From Prevotella sp. (lineage in GTDB: Bacteria > Bacteroidota > Bacteroidia > Bacteroidales > Bacteroidaceae), in NCBI GenBank assembly GCA_016286995.1, contig JAEEVA010000001.1:1-64000 (forward strand): DNA of 64,000 nucleotides, written 5' to 3'. A program made the position numbers and the translations under genes. A model generated the notes under the pieces. That model was not told where the DNA came from. It saw only the letters and a program-made list of their open reading frames with translations, and did no database searches. Shown here piece after piece: positions 16,547 through 26,500 of the stretch (its first letter is position 1; every line of letters begins with the position of its first letter).

Positions 16547-18322
16547 ATGACACGTAAATTCTTGTTTATTTCTATTTTCTGTTGGGCTATTAATGTTTTG
16601 GCTCAGCAGCAATTGTCATTGCAACGCCACACTCTCAAAGAGAGAATTCTCAATTCTCAATTGTCAATTAGTCGAAAGTACGATGCTTTCTTCCTCGACG
16701 CCATCTGCCAACAAGAAAAGGGACAGCTTGATGCTGCCTTCGATCTGTTGACACACTGTGTGGAGATTGACTCCACACGCTCCGAGGCTTACTATTATCT
16801 GGCCAAATACTATCTGGCCCTGAAGCAGAAGGACAAGGCCCTGGAATACTCGAAGCGTGCCGCACAGATAGAACCCGACAATGCCACTTATCAGGAGACA
16901 TTGGCCAATATGTTCGTAGGCAACCATCAGTACGAGGATGCCACGCAGGCCCTGGAGCGTCTCTATGCTGCAAACCGCGACCGCGACGATGTGTTGGGTA
17001 TGCTGGTGCAGCTCTATGAGCAGCAGGCAGACTACGACCATGCTATCGACGCCCTGTCGCGCCTCGAAGTCATTGAGGGCAAGAGCGAGCGCCTGTCGTA
17101 TGCCAAGAGCCAGCTTTACACCGAGATGGGTAACAAGAAGGCCGCCATTGCCGAGATGAAGGCGCTGGCCGACCAATATCCCTACGACCAGAGCTACCGC
17201 AGCCTCTATGCCAACGCCCTCTACCAGAATGGTCAGGAGAAGAAGGCCGTAGCCCTCTACGAAGATATCCTGCGGAATGAGCCTGACAACCGTAATGCCA
17301 CGCTAGCCATGCTCGACCACTACCGCAATGTGAAGGACTCTGTGCAGGCTGCCAGTATGATGGAGCGTGCCTTGTTAAACAAGAATGTTACACAAGAGGA
17401 CCGTATTATCATCCTGCGTCAGGCCATTTCCGAGAGCGAGCAGCAGGGTGGTGATTCCACACGTGTGCTGCAACTGTTCCACCGCTTGCTTGACCAGCCG
17501 CAGGACAATGCCGACATGGCACTGTTCTGTGCCACCTACATGAATCTGAAGAAGATGCCGCAGGACAGCATCAGCCGAGTGCTGGAGCATGCTCTCAAGA
17601 TAACTCCTGACAATGCCTCAGTCCGTCTGCAGCTGGTGAGCTACGCTTGGCAGGCCGAGGACAAGGACCGCGTCATAGCCCTGTGTCAGGAAGCCCGTCA
17701 GTATAATCCTGACGAGATGTTTTTCTACTATTATCAGGGTATTGCCTACTATCAGAAAGACCAGTTGGACAATGCTCTCAACGCCTTCCAGAACGGCATT
17801 AGCGTCATCAGCGAGCAAAGCGATCCTGAGATTGTCTCCGACTTCTATGCCGTCATGGGCGATATCCTGCATCAGAAAGGCAAGGAACAGGAGGCTTTCG
17901 CCGCCTACGACTCCTGTCTGCAGTGGAAGGATGACAACATCGGCTGTCTGAACAACTACGCCTACTACCTTAGTGAACGTGGCCAGCAGCTTGACAAGGC
18001 TGAGCAGATGTCGTACCGCACCATTAAAGCTGAACCGAATAATGCCACTTACCTCGACACTTATGCCTGGATACTCTTCATGCAGCGTCGGTTCAGCGAG
18101 GCGAAGATCTACATCGACCAGACGCTGCAGTGTGACAGCGACTCGTCGGCCGTGCTGCTCGAACATGCCGGTGACATCTACTACCATGTCGGCGACAAGG
18201 AAAAGGCCCTTGCCTTGTGGCAGCAGGCATTGGACAAAGCATCACAGAAGTCGGAGGTCAAGGATGATCGCCGGCAGATTCTCATACGGAAAATCAAACT
18301 TAAAAAATATCTGAAAGAATGA
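16547..18322 (+). CDS. Tetratricopeptide-repeat protein, exported
   Basis: 591 residues with signal peptide MTRKFLFISIFCWAINVLAQ. From about residue 50 to the end there are repeated TPR helix pairs (for example AYYYLAKYYLALKQKDKALEYS at 75-97, NATYLDTYAWILFMQRRFSEA near 500), the usual scaffold for protein contacts. Residues about 24-41 (SLQRHTLKERILNSQLS) are encoded by a repeated element also found inside the GH3 gene at 49064, inserted right after signal cleavage. The gene overlaps the next by 4 bp (ATGA). In this conserved neighbourhood it probably serves an envelope function with the lipoprotein and M23-like protein that follow; this is inference. Confidence 0.85.
   Translation: MTRKFLFISIFCWAINVLAQQQLSLQRHTLKERILNSQLSISRKYDAFFLDAICQQEKGQLDAAFDLLTHCVEIDSTRSEAYYYLAKYYLALKQKDKALEYSKRAAQIEPDNATYQETLANMFVGNHQYEDATQALERLYAANRDRDDVLGMLVQLYEQQADYDHAIDALSRLEVIEGKSERLSYAKSQLYTEMGNKKAAIAEMKALADQYPYDQSYRSLYANALYQNGQEKKAVALYEDILRNEPDNRNATLAMLDHYRNVKDSVQAASMMERALLNKNVTQEDRIIILRQAISESEQQGGDSTRVLQLFHRLLDQPQDNADMALFCATYMNLKKMPQDSISRVLEHALKITPDNASVRLQLVSYAWQAEDKDRVIALCQEARQYNPDEMFFYYYQGIAYYQKDQLDNALNAFQNGISVISEQSDPEIVSDFYAVMGDILHQKGKEQEAFAAYDSCLQWKDDNIGCLNNYAYYLSERGQQLDKAEQMSYRTIKAEPNNATYLDTYAWILFMQRRFSEAKIYIDQTLQCDSDSSAVLLEHAGDIYYHVGDKEKALALWQQALDKASQKSEVKDDRRQILIRKIKLKKYLKE
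16617..16667 (+). repeat. Core-plus-heptamer element inside the TPR gene
   Basis: A 28-bp segment (TTGCAAC, GCCACAC, TCTCAAA, GAGAGAA; four times seven) is followed by TTCTCAA, TTCTCAA, TTGTCAA. The same 45 or so bases, in the same reading frame, occur at 51028-51073 in an unrelated GH3 gene. Confidence 0.9.
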
Positions 18323-19176
18323 AACCATTACGTATTTTGACTGTTGCCGTCATGGCAATTATGTTGACCCTGGTCGTTGCATCATGTGGTTCAAAGCGCA
18401 AAGCCGTTAAGGAAACGCCTCAAGTGACTAACGTTGATACCTTGAAGCAGAAAGCCTTCCTGCAGAAGGTGACCGACAATGCACAGCATTCCCGCTTCAT
18501 CACCTCCAAGGTGAAGTTCAGTGTTCAGGTCGGTGCCCGTGAGATGACACTCACCGGCAACCTCAAGATGAAGCGCGACGACGTCATTCGCCTGCAGCTC
18601 ATGGCTTTCGGTTTCGTTGAGGCCGGACGTCTGGAGTTTACCAAGGAGTATGTCCTCATCATGGACCGTATCAACAAACTCTACCTGAAAGTACCTTATG
18701 TACAGCTTGACTTCCTGCGTAACAGCGGCATCGACTTCTACGTCATTCAGGCTCTCTTCTGGAACGAGCTGTTCCAGCCCGGCAAGGTTAAAGTTACGGA
18801 TGAGCTGTTGCGTTCCTATACCCTTGAGCCCGGCAGTGAGGATGCTGTCATTGCCATGCAGGACGGTAAACTGTCATATCGCTGGCTGGCCGACAACCTG
18901 TCAATGCGTATCAAGATGGCCAACATCATGTACAACGACAAGTATCGCGGCAATTACCAGCTGAACTGGGACTACGAGGAATTCCAGGCTTTCAACCGTA
19001 AGTATTTCCCCACGGAACACAAGGTATCGTTCACGACGCCCGATAAGGAAGTGAAGCTGGGCATGATTCTCAACTACATGGGTAATGATGAGAATTGGGA
19101 ACCCCGTACCGAGGTATCCAGCAAGTACCGTCAGGTGACCGTCGACGAGATTCTGCAACGCTTCATGTCGCTATAA
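18319..19176 (+). CDS. DUF4292-type (LolB-like) lipoprotein
   Basis: 285 residues. Lipoprotein signal MKPLRILTVAVMAIMLTLVVASC. The body (about 45-280) has the features of DUF4292: a stretch KVKFSVQVGAREMTLTGNLKM, hydrophobic beta strands and RLEFTKEYVLIMDRINKLYLK. This family resembles the LolA/LolB fold that carries lipoproteins or lipids, so an outer-membrane lipoprotein-handling role is plausible but not shown. Start overlaps the TPR stop (ATGA), suggesting translational coupling. Confidence 0.8.
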   Translation: MKPLRILTVAVMAIMLTLVVASCGSKRKAVKETPQVTNVDTLKQKAFLQKVTDNAQHSRFITSKVKFSVQVGAREMTLTGNLKMKRDDVIRLQLMAFGFVEAGRLEFTKEYVLIMDRINKLYLKVPYVQLDFLRNSGIDFYVIQALFWNELFQPGKVKVTDELLRSYTLEPGSEDAVIAMQDGKLSYRWLADNLSMRIKMANIMYNDKYRGNYQLNWDYEEFQAFNRKYFPTEHKVSFTTPDKEVKLGMILNYMGNDENWEPRTEVSSKYRQVTVDEILQRFMSL

Positions 19177-19203
19177 AGGTAAAAGGTATTAATTAATAGA
19201 AAA

Positions 19204-19281
19204 GAAACGAATTGGAATAATGAGAATAATTATATCCACGAATGAGAATAATAATTCGTTCCAATTATTCTAATTCGTTTC
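19204..19281 (+). mobile_element. MITE-like element, copy C (78 bp, internal deletion)
   Basis: Same terminal repeats and orientation as copy B but lacking 15 internal bases of the ATATATAATTCG type. Flanked by AGAAAA on both sides, a 6-bp target duplication. It sits 19 bp upstream of the M23 gene and could affect its expression. Confidence 0.88.
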
Positions 19282-19300
19282 AGAAAATTATAATAACTGG

Positions 19301-20920
19301 ATGAAGCGACTGGCCGTCTTACTCCTCTTATTCTCATTGACGCTGGCTCCCTATGCGCAGAAGCGCACGGCGAAGTCAGCGCCAAAGAAGACTGCCACTA
19401 CCCAGAAAAAAGGCAAGGCAGCAGCGACAGGTAAAGGAAAAACATCCAAGGGGAAAGGCAAAACCTCGGGCAAGGGTAAAGGAAAGGGTGCCGCTGTCAG
19501 CACCCCAACAGTCAAGGCCTTGCAGAACGAGCGCCAGCAGATTCAGCAGAAGATCAAGGAACAAGAGAAGCTGCTCAGCACCAACCAGAAAGACGTACGC
19601 AAGCGTCTGCAGGACCTCATGGTTATCAATACTGAGATTGAGGGCAAGCGCCGCACCATCGACACCATCCGCCACGACATCACCAATCTCGACATCGAGA
19701 TAGAACGCCTGGGTACCCAGCTCGACATGCTGCAGACCCAGCTTAACGAGCGCAAGAAGAACTACGTCAAGTCCATGCGTTACATGCACCGCAACCGCTC
19801 CGCTCAGAGCCAGCTCATGTTCATCTTCAGTGCTGACAATCTGGTGCAGATGTTCCGTCGCATGCGTTTTATGCGTGAATATGCCGCCTATCAGCGTGTC
19901 CAGGGCGAAGAGGTCAAGGCCAAGGAGGAAGAAGTCAACCTGAAGTTCCAGGAGATGAACGTCGCCCAGGACCATAAGCGTCGCTTGCTGACCAAAGGTG
20001 AACAGGAACGTCGTTCTCTTGAGGGCAAGCAGACCGAGCAGCAGAACGTCGTAAATTCTCTGAAAAAGGAACAGAAACAGATTCAGAACGTCATTGCCCA
20101 GCAGAAGAAGAAAGATGCCGCACTCAACGCCCAGATTGATCGTCTGATAGCTGAAGAGGTAGCCCGTCAGAAGGCTCGTGCCGCTGCCGAGGCCAAGAAG
20201 CGTGCCGAAGCAGAGGCTGCTAAGAAGCGTGCCGCTGAGTTAGCCCGCAAGAAGGCTGCTGCCGAGGCTGCTGCCCGTGAGAATGCCCGTCGCATTGCCG
20301 AGGCCAAGGAGAAGGAACGCCAGGCTAAGGCTGCCGCTGCTGCTGCCAAGGACAAGAAGGAACGTGAAGCTGCTGAACGTCGTGCCCGTGAGGCTGAGGA
20401 AGCCCGTCGTGCTACTGAGCGTCAGGCCGAGGCCGACGAGCGTCAGCATGCCCGTGCCGTAGCCTCTGCCCGTAAGGAGGCCGACGACGCCCTGCGCATG
20501 CCTACCGAGGATATGCGTATCAGCGGCCACTTCGAGAGCAACCGCGGTCGTTTGCCCATCCCCATCACCGGTCCCTATCGCATTGTCAGCCACTTTGGCC
20601 AGTACAATGTCGAAGGCTTGAAGAATGTCACCCTCGACAACAAGGGCATCAATATCCGTGGTGAGGCTGGTGCCCAGGCTCGCAGCATCTTTGACGGCGA
20701 GGTCAGTGCTGTCTTCAGCTTCGGTGGTTCCATGGTTGTCATGGTGCGCCACGGCAGCTACATCTCCGTTTACTGCAATCTTAGCAGCGTCAACGTCCAT
20801 AAGGGTCAGAAAGTCTCTACCCGCCAGTCTCTTGGGCGTGTCGGCCAGGACAATATCCTCCAGTTCCAGCTTCGCCGCGAGACCGCCAAGCTCAATCCTG
20901 AAAGCTGGCTTGGCCGCTAA
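19301..20920 (+). CDS. EnvC-like protein with degenerate M23/LytM domain
   Basis: 539 residues. Signal peptide (MKRLAVLLLLFSLTLAPYAQ), then a Lys/Gly-rich linker (KGKGKTSGKGKGKG, about 25-65). A long coiled coil follows (about 68-270), then an Ala/Lys/Glu/Arg helix (280-395) and a C-terminal LytM-like domain (about 405-539). Active M23 peptidases need HxxxD and HxH zinc ligands. Here the corresponding positions read DNKGINI and LQFQL, so zinc ligands are missing. This is the EnvC/NlpD-like arrangement, a non-catalytic activator of cell-wall amidases at division; that role is inferred from architecture. Last gene of the dut cluster. Confidence 0.85.
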   Translation: MKRLAVLLLLFSLTLAPYAQKRTAKSAPKKTATTQKKGKAAATGKGKTSKGKGKTSGKGKGKGAAVSTPTVKALQNERQQIQQKIKEQEKLLSTNQKDVRKRLQDLMVINTEIEGKRRTIDTIRHDITNLDIEIERLGTQLDMLQTQLNERKKNYVKSMRYMHRNRSAQSQLMFIFSADNLVQMFRRMRFMREYAAYQRVQGEEVKAKEEEVNLKFQEMNVAQDHKRRLLTKGEQERRSLEGKQTEQQNVVNSLKKEQKQIQNVIAQQKKKDAALNAQIDRLIAEEVARQKARAAAEAKKRAEAEAAKKRAAELARKKAAAEAAARENARRIAEAKEKERQAKAAAAAAKDKKEREAAERRAREAEEARRATERQAEADERQHARAVASARKEADDALRMPTEDMRISGHFESNRGRLPIPITGPYRIVSHFGQYNVEGLKNVTLDNKGINIRGEAGAQARSIFDGEVSAVFSFGGSMVVMVRHGSYISVYCNLSSVNVHKGQKVSTRQSLGRVGQDNILQFQLRRETAKLNPESWLGR

Positions 20921-21065
20921 AGTATCGTTAACCTTAACGTTAACGCTAACTGAAAGAGAACAGCACGCCAACTAAGAGAGAACAGCGCGAAAACTTGAAG
21001 CGACCAGCACGCGAACTCAAAGCTACCCTGCCGCAAGCATGTCGATTTAACACATTTTTAACAAA

Positions 21066-21098
21066 TAACTGGCCGCATAGCAACTATGCGGCCAGTTA
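21066..21098. terminator. Bidirectional terminator between convergent genes
   Basis: TAACTGGCCGCATAG / CTATGCGGCCAGTTA, perfect 15-bp stem with a 3-nt loop and A/T-rich flanks. It lies between the M23-like gene (plus) and the barrel protein (minus). The preceding 20921-21065 holds short GTTAAC-type repeats and no gene. Confidence 0.9.
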
Positions 21099-21119
21099 TA
21101 TATAATAAGGTGTAATCTC

Positions 21120-21797
21120 TTAAAGTGCAAACTTGTAGCCAACGGTCAGCTGGAATACCTGGTTCTTGCTGTTCTTCTCGCCTTCCTCAACATACTTGTC
21201 CTTGACAATGTTTGTCAGGCCGAAGTAGGCACGTGCATCAATGTAGATGGGAATAGTGGGTACTTGGTAAGACAGGCCGACAGGGATAGACACATCGAAC
21301 TTGTTGGCATAATCCTTGACATCATAGTCAACAGTTTTGGTTACATCGCCGTGCTTTATAGTTGTCTTGTACTTGCTGTCAACGAGGAAACCGAACTGTA
21401 CACCAGTCTTGATGGCCAAGCCCTTGACAACGTAGAGGTTGGCAACGATGGGTACGTTGACGTAGTTCAACTCCAGCTTAAAGTCCTTACACTCAATTTT
21501 CTGACCTTCTAAAACGAAGTCGGTGTCCTTCCACTGACATCCCTGCATGGAGAAATGGAGACCACCTGCCACGCTGAAGATATCGGCAATCTGATACTCT
21601 GCCTCAGCACCGATGACGGCACCGACGAGCAACGACTTGTCAAGCTTGAATCCACCTTCATCAAAAGCGGGCATATTGCTCACCTTGCTGAGACCCATAC
21701 CGACCTTGGGCTGGATAGAGAATGTTCCCGGCTCGAACTGAGCGTTTGCACTTACGGCAGCTACCATCATGGCAGCAATCATCATCAATTTTTTCAT
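21120..21797 (-). CDS. Outer-membrane beta-barrel protein (PorT/OmpW-like)
   Basis: 225 residues. Signal peptide MKKLMMIAAMMVAAVSANAQ, then alternating strands typical of the small 8-stranded outer-membrane barrels of Bacteroidota (FSIQPKVGMGLSKVSN, GAVIGAEAEYQI, TGVQFGFLVDSKY), ending with a C-terminal aromatic/hydrophobic strand (FQLTVGYKFAL). No specific ligand can be named. Promoter at 21866-21873. Confidence 0.8.
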   Translation of the reverse strand: MKKLMMIAAMMVAAVSANAQFEPGTFSIQPKVGMGLSKVSNMPAFDEGGFKLDKSLLVGAVIGAEAEYQIADIFSVAGGLHFSMQGCQWKDTDFVLEGQKIECKDFKLELNYVNVPIVANLYVVKGLAIKTGVQFGFLVDSKYKTTIKHGDVTKTVDYDVKDYANKFDVSIPVGLSYQVPTIPIYIDARAYFGLTNIVKDKYVEEGEKNSKNQVFQLTVGYKFAL

Positions 21798-21865
21798 AAC
21801 AATCTTTCTTTCTAAAATGTGTATAACAATAATATTATCCTGTCATTGCGTTTGCTTTGACGCTG

Positions 21866-21873
21866 CAAAGATA
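21866..21873 (-). promoter_or_regulatory. -7 box for the barrel protein gene
   Basis: Minus-strand TATCTTTG followed by C, about 69 bp upstream of the ATG at 21797. Confidence 0.6.
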
Positions 21874-21981
21874 TGTTAAATAAATGAATTGCTAAACAAT
21901 TGCTGCATTAAAATGTGTTAAATACGTCTTAATTGCAGCAATTATTTAGCATAAATCAAGAAAAGAGGAGGTGTTTACCTC

Positions 21982-22221
21982 TTATTTCTTGAAGAACGAG
22001 GAAATCCAGAGGATAACAACGGCGCCAATGATGGCTGTACCCAACTGGCCGAGGATGCCACCCCATGAGATGCCAAGCATCTCGAAGAGCCAGCCGCCCA
22101 GAAGACCGCCGAAGAGTCCTAATACGAGGTTCATGATGAAGCCGAAGCCTCCGCCTTTCATCAGCTTGCCGGCGCAGAAGCCTGCCAGGCAACCGATAAC
22201 GAGTGATAAGATAATACCCAT
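21982..22221 (-). CDS. GlsB/YeaQ/YmgE-type small membrane protein
   Basis: 79 residues with three glycine-rich transmembrane segments (MGIILSLVIGCLAGFCAGKL, GFIMNLVLGLFGGLLGGWLF, LGTAIIGAVVILWISSFF). Length and pattern match the transglycosylase-associated/GlsB family, often induced by stress; biochemical role unknown. It lies 39 bp after the VanZ-like gene on the same strand. Confidence 0.85.
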   Translation of the reverse strand: MGIILSLVIGCLAGFCAGKLMKGGGFGFIMNLVLGLFGGLLGGWLFEMLGISWGGILGQLGTAIIGAVVILWISSFFKK

Positions 22222-22260
22222 AATAGTTATTTGTTTAAGGGTTTTAAAAAGTTTAAGAGT

Positions 22261-22665
22261 TTAATGCTTAGATGTTTTTTTCTTGATGTTCCACATGAGA
22301 AGACCGACGGGTACGGCGAGGGTGACGCCAAGAGTGTTGGCGGCAAAATCAAACCAATCGCCATTGCGGTGACCACCTGTGCAGTAGGCTTGGAGCAGTT
22401 CGAGCAGACCACTCATGAGAACAGGTGCTAACCAGGCATAGAAAAACAGTTTCTCACCATCGAGGTTGTTATGGCTGCGCACGTATTCCCACCAGATGAC
22501 ACTACATGTGCCGCCGTACATGACCAGATGGGTCCATTTATCGATGAAATCGATGCCGTCGAGGGGTGTCTCAGGGAAGATGGGTGTCAGTGACAGCACC
22601 CATACCACTGCTATACAGAGCAGTGATAGGGGGTACTGACGGAATATTTGTCGTACAGACGTCAT
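22261..22665 (-). CDS. VanZ-like membrane protein
   Basis: 134 residues from the ATG at 22665, 4 bp after the stop of the CE6-CE1 gene; the longer frame would overlap that gene. Four hydrophobic segments (LSLLCIAVVWVLSLTP, THLVMYGGTCSVIWWEY, LFFYAWLAPVLMSGLLELLQ, TLGVTLAVPVGLLMW). The motifs DKWTHLVMYGG and GLLELLQ with RNGDWFDFAANTLG are typical of VanZ-like proteins. The family is linked to glycopeptide resistance in one case but generally has no defined role. Confidence 0.8.
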   Translation of the reverse strand: MTSVRQIFRQYPLSLLCIAVVWVLSLTPIFPETPLDGIDFIDKWTHLVMYGGTCSVIWWEYVRSHNNLDGEKLFFYAWLAPVLMSGLLELLQAYCTGGHRNGDWFDFAANTLGVTLAVPVGLLMWNIKKKTSKH

Positions 22666-22669
22666 CTTC

Positions 22670-24676
<2,007 letters not shown>

Positions 24677-24832
24677 TTAACACTGCAAAGTTACGCATTT
24701 TCTTTTAAATAAGCGTCGTCAGGACTTTTGAGTTTGTAACAAAATTCTTTGTCAGTGTTCGATTTGTTATACAATGTTACATATTGTAAATTGTATGTTA
24801 CACATTTTAAACATTTATACATATGTTATATA

Positions 24833-24840
24833 TACCTTTG
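24833..24840 (+). promoter_or_regulatory. Promoter upstream of the GH5/xus region
   Basis: TACCTTTG followed by C. The -33 region is A/T-rich without a clean TTTG. The gap 24635-25002 holds this box, a 90-nt leader and the hairpin at 24931-24963. Confidence 0.65.
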
Positions 24841-24930
24841 CAGTGCAAAAAAACTTTTTCAAACCGCTTTATTTTTGAGTAAGACTTATATAGTTACTAA
24901 AGTTAGTAGTTTTGGTATGTAAACTTAAGC

Positions 24931-24963
24931 AAGGGGGCCGACGTGAGTCTCCCCCCTTTTTTT
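24931..24963 (+). terminator. Terminator/attenuator hairpin in the GH5 leader
   Basis: AAGGGGG and CCCCCTT arms around a 14-nt centre, followed by seven T. It lies about 85 nt after the likely transcription start and 40 bp before the GH5 ATG, so it would terminate a short RNA unless read through. Confidence 0.7.
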
Positions 24964-25002
24964 GAAAAGACAAAAGGATGTAAATTCTAAAAATAATTAT
25001 CA

Positions 25003-26301
25003 ATGCATTTTAAATTTAAAGCTTTCCTATTTTTGCTTGCTGCCAGCATGCTGGTGGTAGCATGTTCTGAGGATGAGCCTGCTTGGAAGAAGAACCAGCG
25101 GGAGCAGAATGAACAGAACAACAATAATCAGCAGGGTGGCGGTGATGAACCGGTCAACTTTACTGGTTTGAGAGTGAAGGGTCGTTGGTTTGTTGACGAC
25201 CAGGGTGTCCGTCATAACCTGCATGGTTTTGCCCAGACCTACAGCCCCTGGTTCAATGAGCAGGGTTCGAAGTGGTCCAATTACGATGTTGCAGCCTGTC
25301 TGCGCTATAACAGGGGCTTGATTGATGATATCATCAAACGAGGCTGGAAGATGGACTTTGTCCGTCTGCACATGGACCCCTACTGGAGCAATATACCAGG
25401 TGAGCCTACTACGGGCGAGAGTGACATTCATGCCTTTGACTTCGAACGTTTCAAGACCTATTTGGACAAGGTGTTTATTCCGATGGCCGAATACATCATT
25501 TCAAAAGGTATGTATGTGATTATGCGTCCGCCCGGTGTCTGTCCTGACCAGATTTCCTACGAGGGCTCATACTATAATTATCTGAAGAAGGTGTGGACGC
25601 ACGTTGCTTCTCACGACAAGTTGAGAAACAACGGCTATGTCATGTTTGAACTGTGTAATGAGCCTGTTCAGATTTGTGACGACAACGGCAATCCCATCAA
25701 CAACTGGGATGGAACGCCCAGCGTGGTTGAGGCCCGTGGCAAGCAACTGCAGAAATTCATGCAGGGCATTACCGATGCCATCCGCGAATATGCCGACAAC
25801 ATCGTGCTGGTGCCTGGTCTTCACTACCAGATGCTGTACAAAACTTTCGAGAAGTATCCCGTCAAGGGTGACAACATCGGCTATGCCGTACACTGCTATC
25901 CTGGTTGGTATAACAGCGGCTACGACAGCGAGGTGCAGGTGGTCTATGACGAGTTCAAGGCAGGTTGGGATGCGGAAATCATGCCCATCGGCCGTAAGGC
26001 TCCCATTGTCGTTACTGAGATGGACTGGGCTCCCGAGAAGTATAACGCCTCGTGGGGTAAGGCCATCACCGGTGTGGCTGGCGGCAATGGTTTCGGTGCC
26101 AATTTCATGAAGATTTGTGATGACAACTATAACATCAGTTGGTTGTTGTTCACTGGTCCGGAGTGGTTGGCAAAATACGACGATGCTGCGCCCGATGGCA
26201 ATTCTTTCTTGACCGATCCGGAGGCTTGTCCGCGCCCCGTCTATCGTAAATATCTGGAGTATGCTACAGAGGAATATCGTGCAAAGATTAATGCGTATTA
26301 A
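25003..26301 (+). CDS. GH5 endoglycanase-type lipoprotein
   Basis: 432 residues. Lipoprotein signal MHFKFKAFLFLLAASMLVVAC, then an Asn/Gln-rich linker (EQNEQNNNNQQGGG), then a GH5-like TIM barrel from about 50. Acid/base Glu220 is in ELCNEPVQ and nucleophile Glu339 in VVTEMDW. RLHMDPYW at about 124 fits the conserved strand-3 arginine region. GH5 members cleave beta-1,4-glucans, mannans or xylans; beside the xus genes a backbone-cleaving or xylan-debranching surface role is likely. Followed by a 199-bp gap containing the xusA promoter. Confidence 0.82.
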   Translation: MHFKFKAFLFLLAASMLVVACSEDEPAWKKNQREQNEQNNNNQQGGGDEPVNFTGLRVKGRWFVDDQGVRHNLHGFAQTYSPWFNEQGSKWSNYDVAACLRYNRGLIDDIIKRGWKMDFVRLHMDPYWSNIPGEPTTGESDIHAFDFERFKTYLDKVFIPMAEYIISKGMYVIMRPPGVCPDQISYEGSYYNYLKKVWTHVASHDKLRNNGYVMFELCNEPVQICDDNGNPINNWDGTPSVVEARGKQLQKFMQGITDAIREYADNIVLVPGLHYQMLYKTFEKYPVKGDNIGYAVHCYPGWYNSGYDSEVQVVYDEFKAGWDAEIMPIGRKAPIVVTEMDWAPEKYNASWGKAITGVAGGNGFGANFMKICDDNYNISWLLFTGPEWLAKYDDAAPDGNSFLTDPEACPRPVYRKYLEYATEEYRAKINAY

Positions 26302-26398
26302 TATGTAATAACAACAATTAATTAAAGTAGAATTAATAATTGTTACAAAAAATAAAATTCGTGTTACAAACGAGGAAGGGTGTTAAAAATAAACCCAT

Positions 26399-26406
26399 TA
26401 CCTTTG
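26399..26406 (+). promoter_or_regulatory. Promoter -7 box of the xus operon
   Basis: TACCTTTG followed by C, about 95 bp upstream of the xusA ATG. An A/T-rich imperfect inverted repeat (ACAATTAATT / AATTAATAATTGT) lies further upstream near 26312-26345. Confidence 0.65.
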
Positions 26407-26500
26407 CAGCGCATATTTAATAGTTTGCGCACAATCCTTAGCAAAATCATTTAAAATCAAAATATTTAACGTACAAAACTATGAATCAAAATCTGTCAAA

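Noticed and set aside
20933..21060. Small gene after the M23-like CDS
   Set aside because: Only short GTTAAC and AGAGAACAGC-type repeats; no frame with a plausible start.
26302..26345. Terminator after the GH5 gene
   Set aside because: The inverted repeat ACAATTAATT/AATTAATAATTGT is A/T only and imperfect, with no T run; too weak to call.
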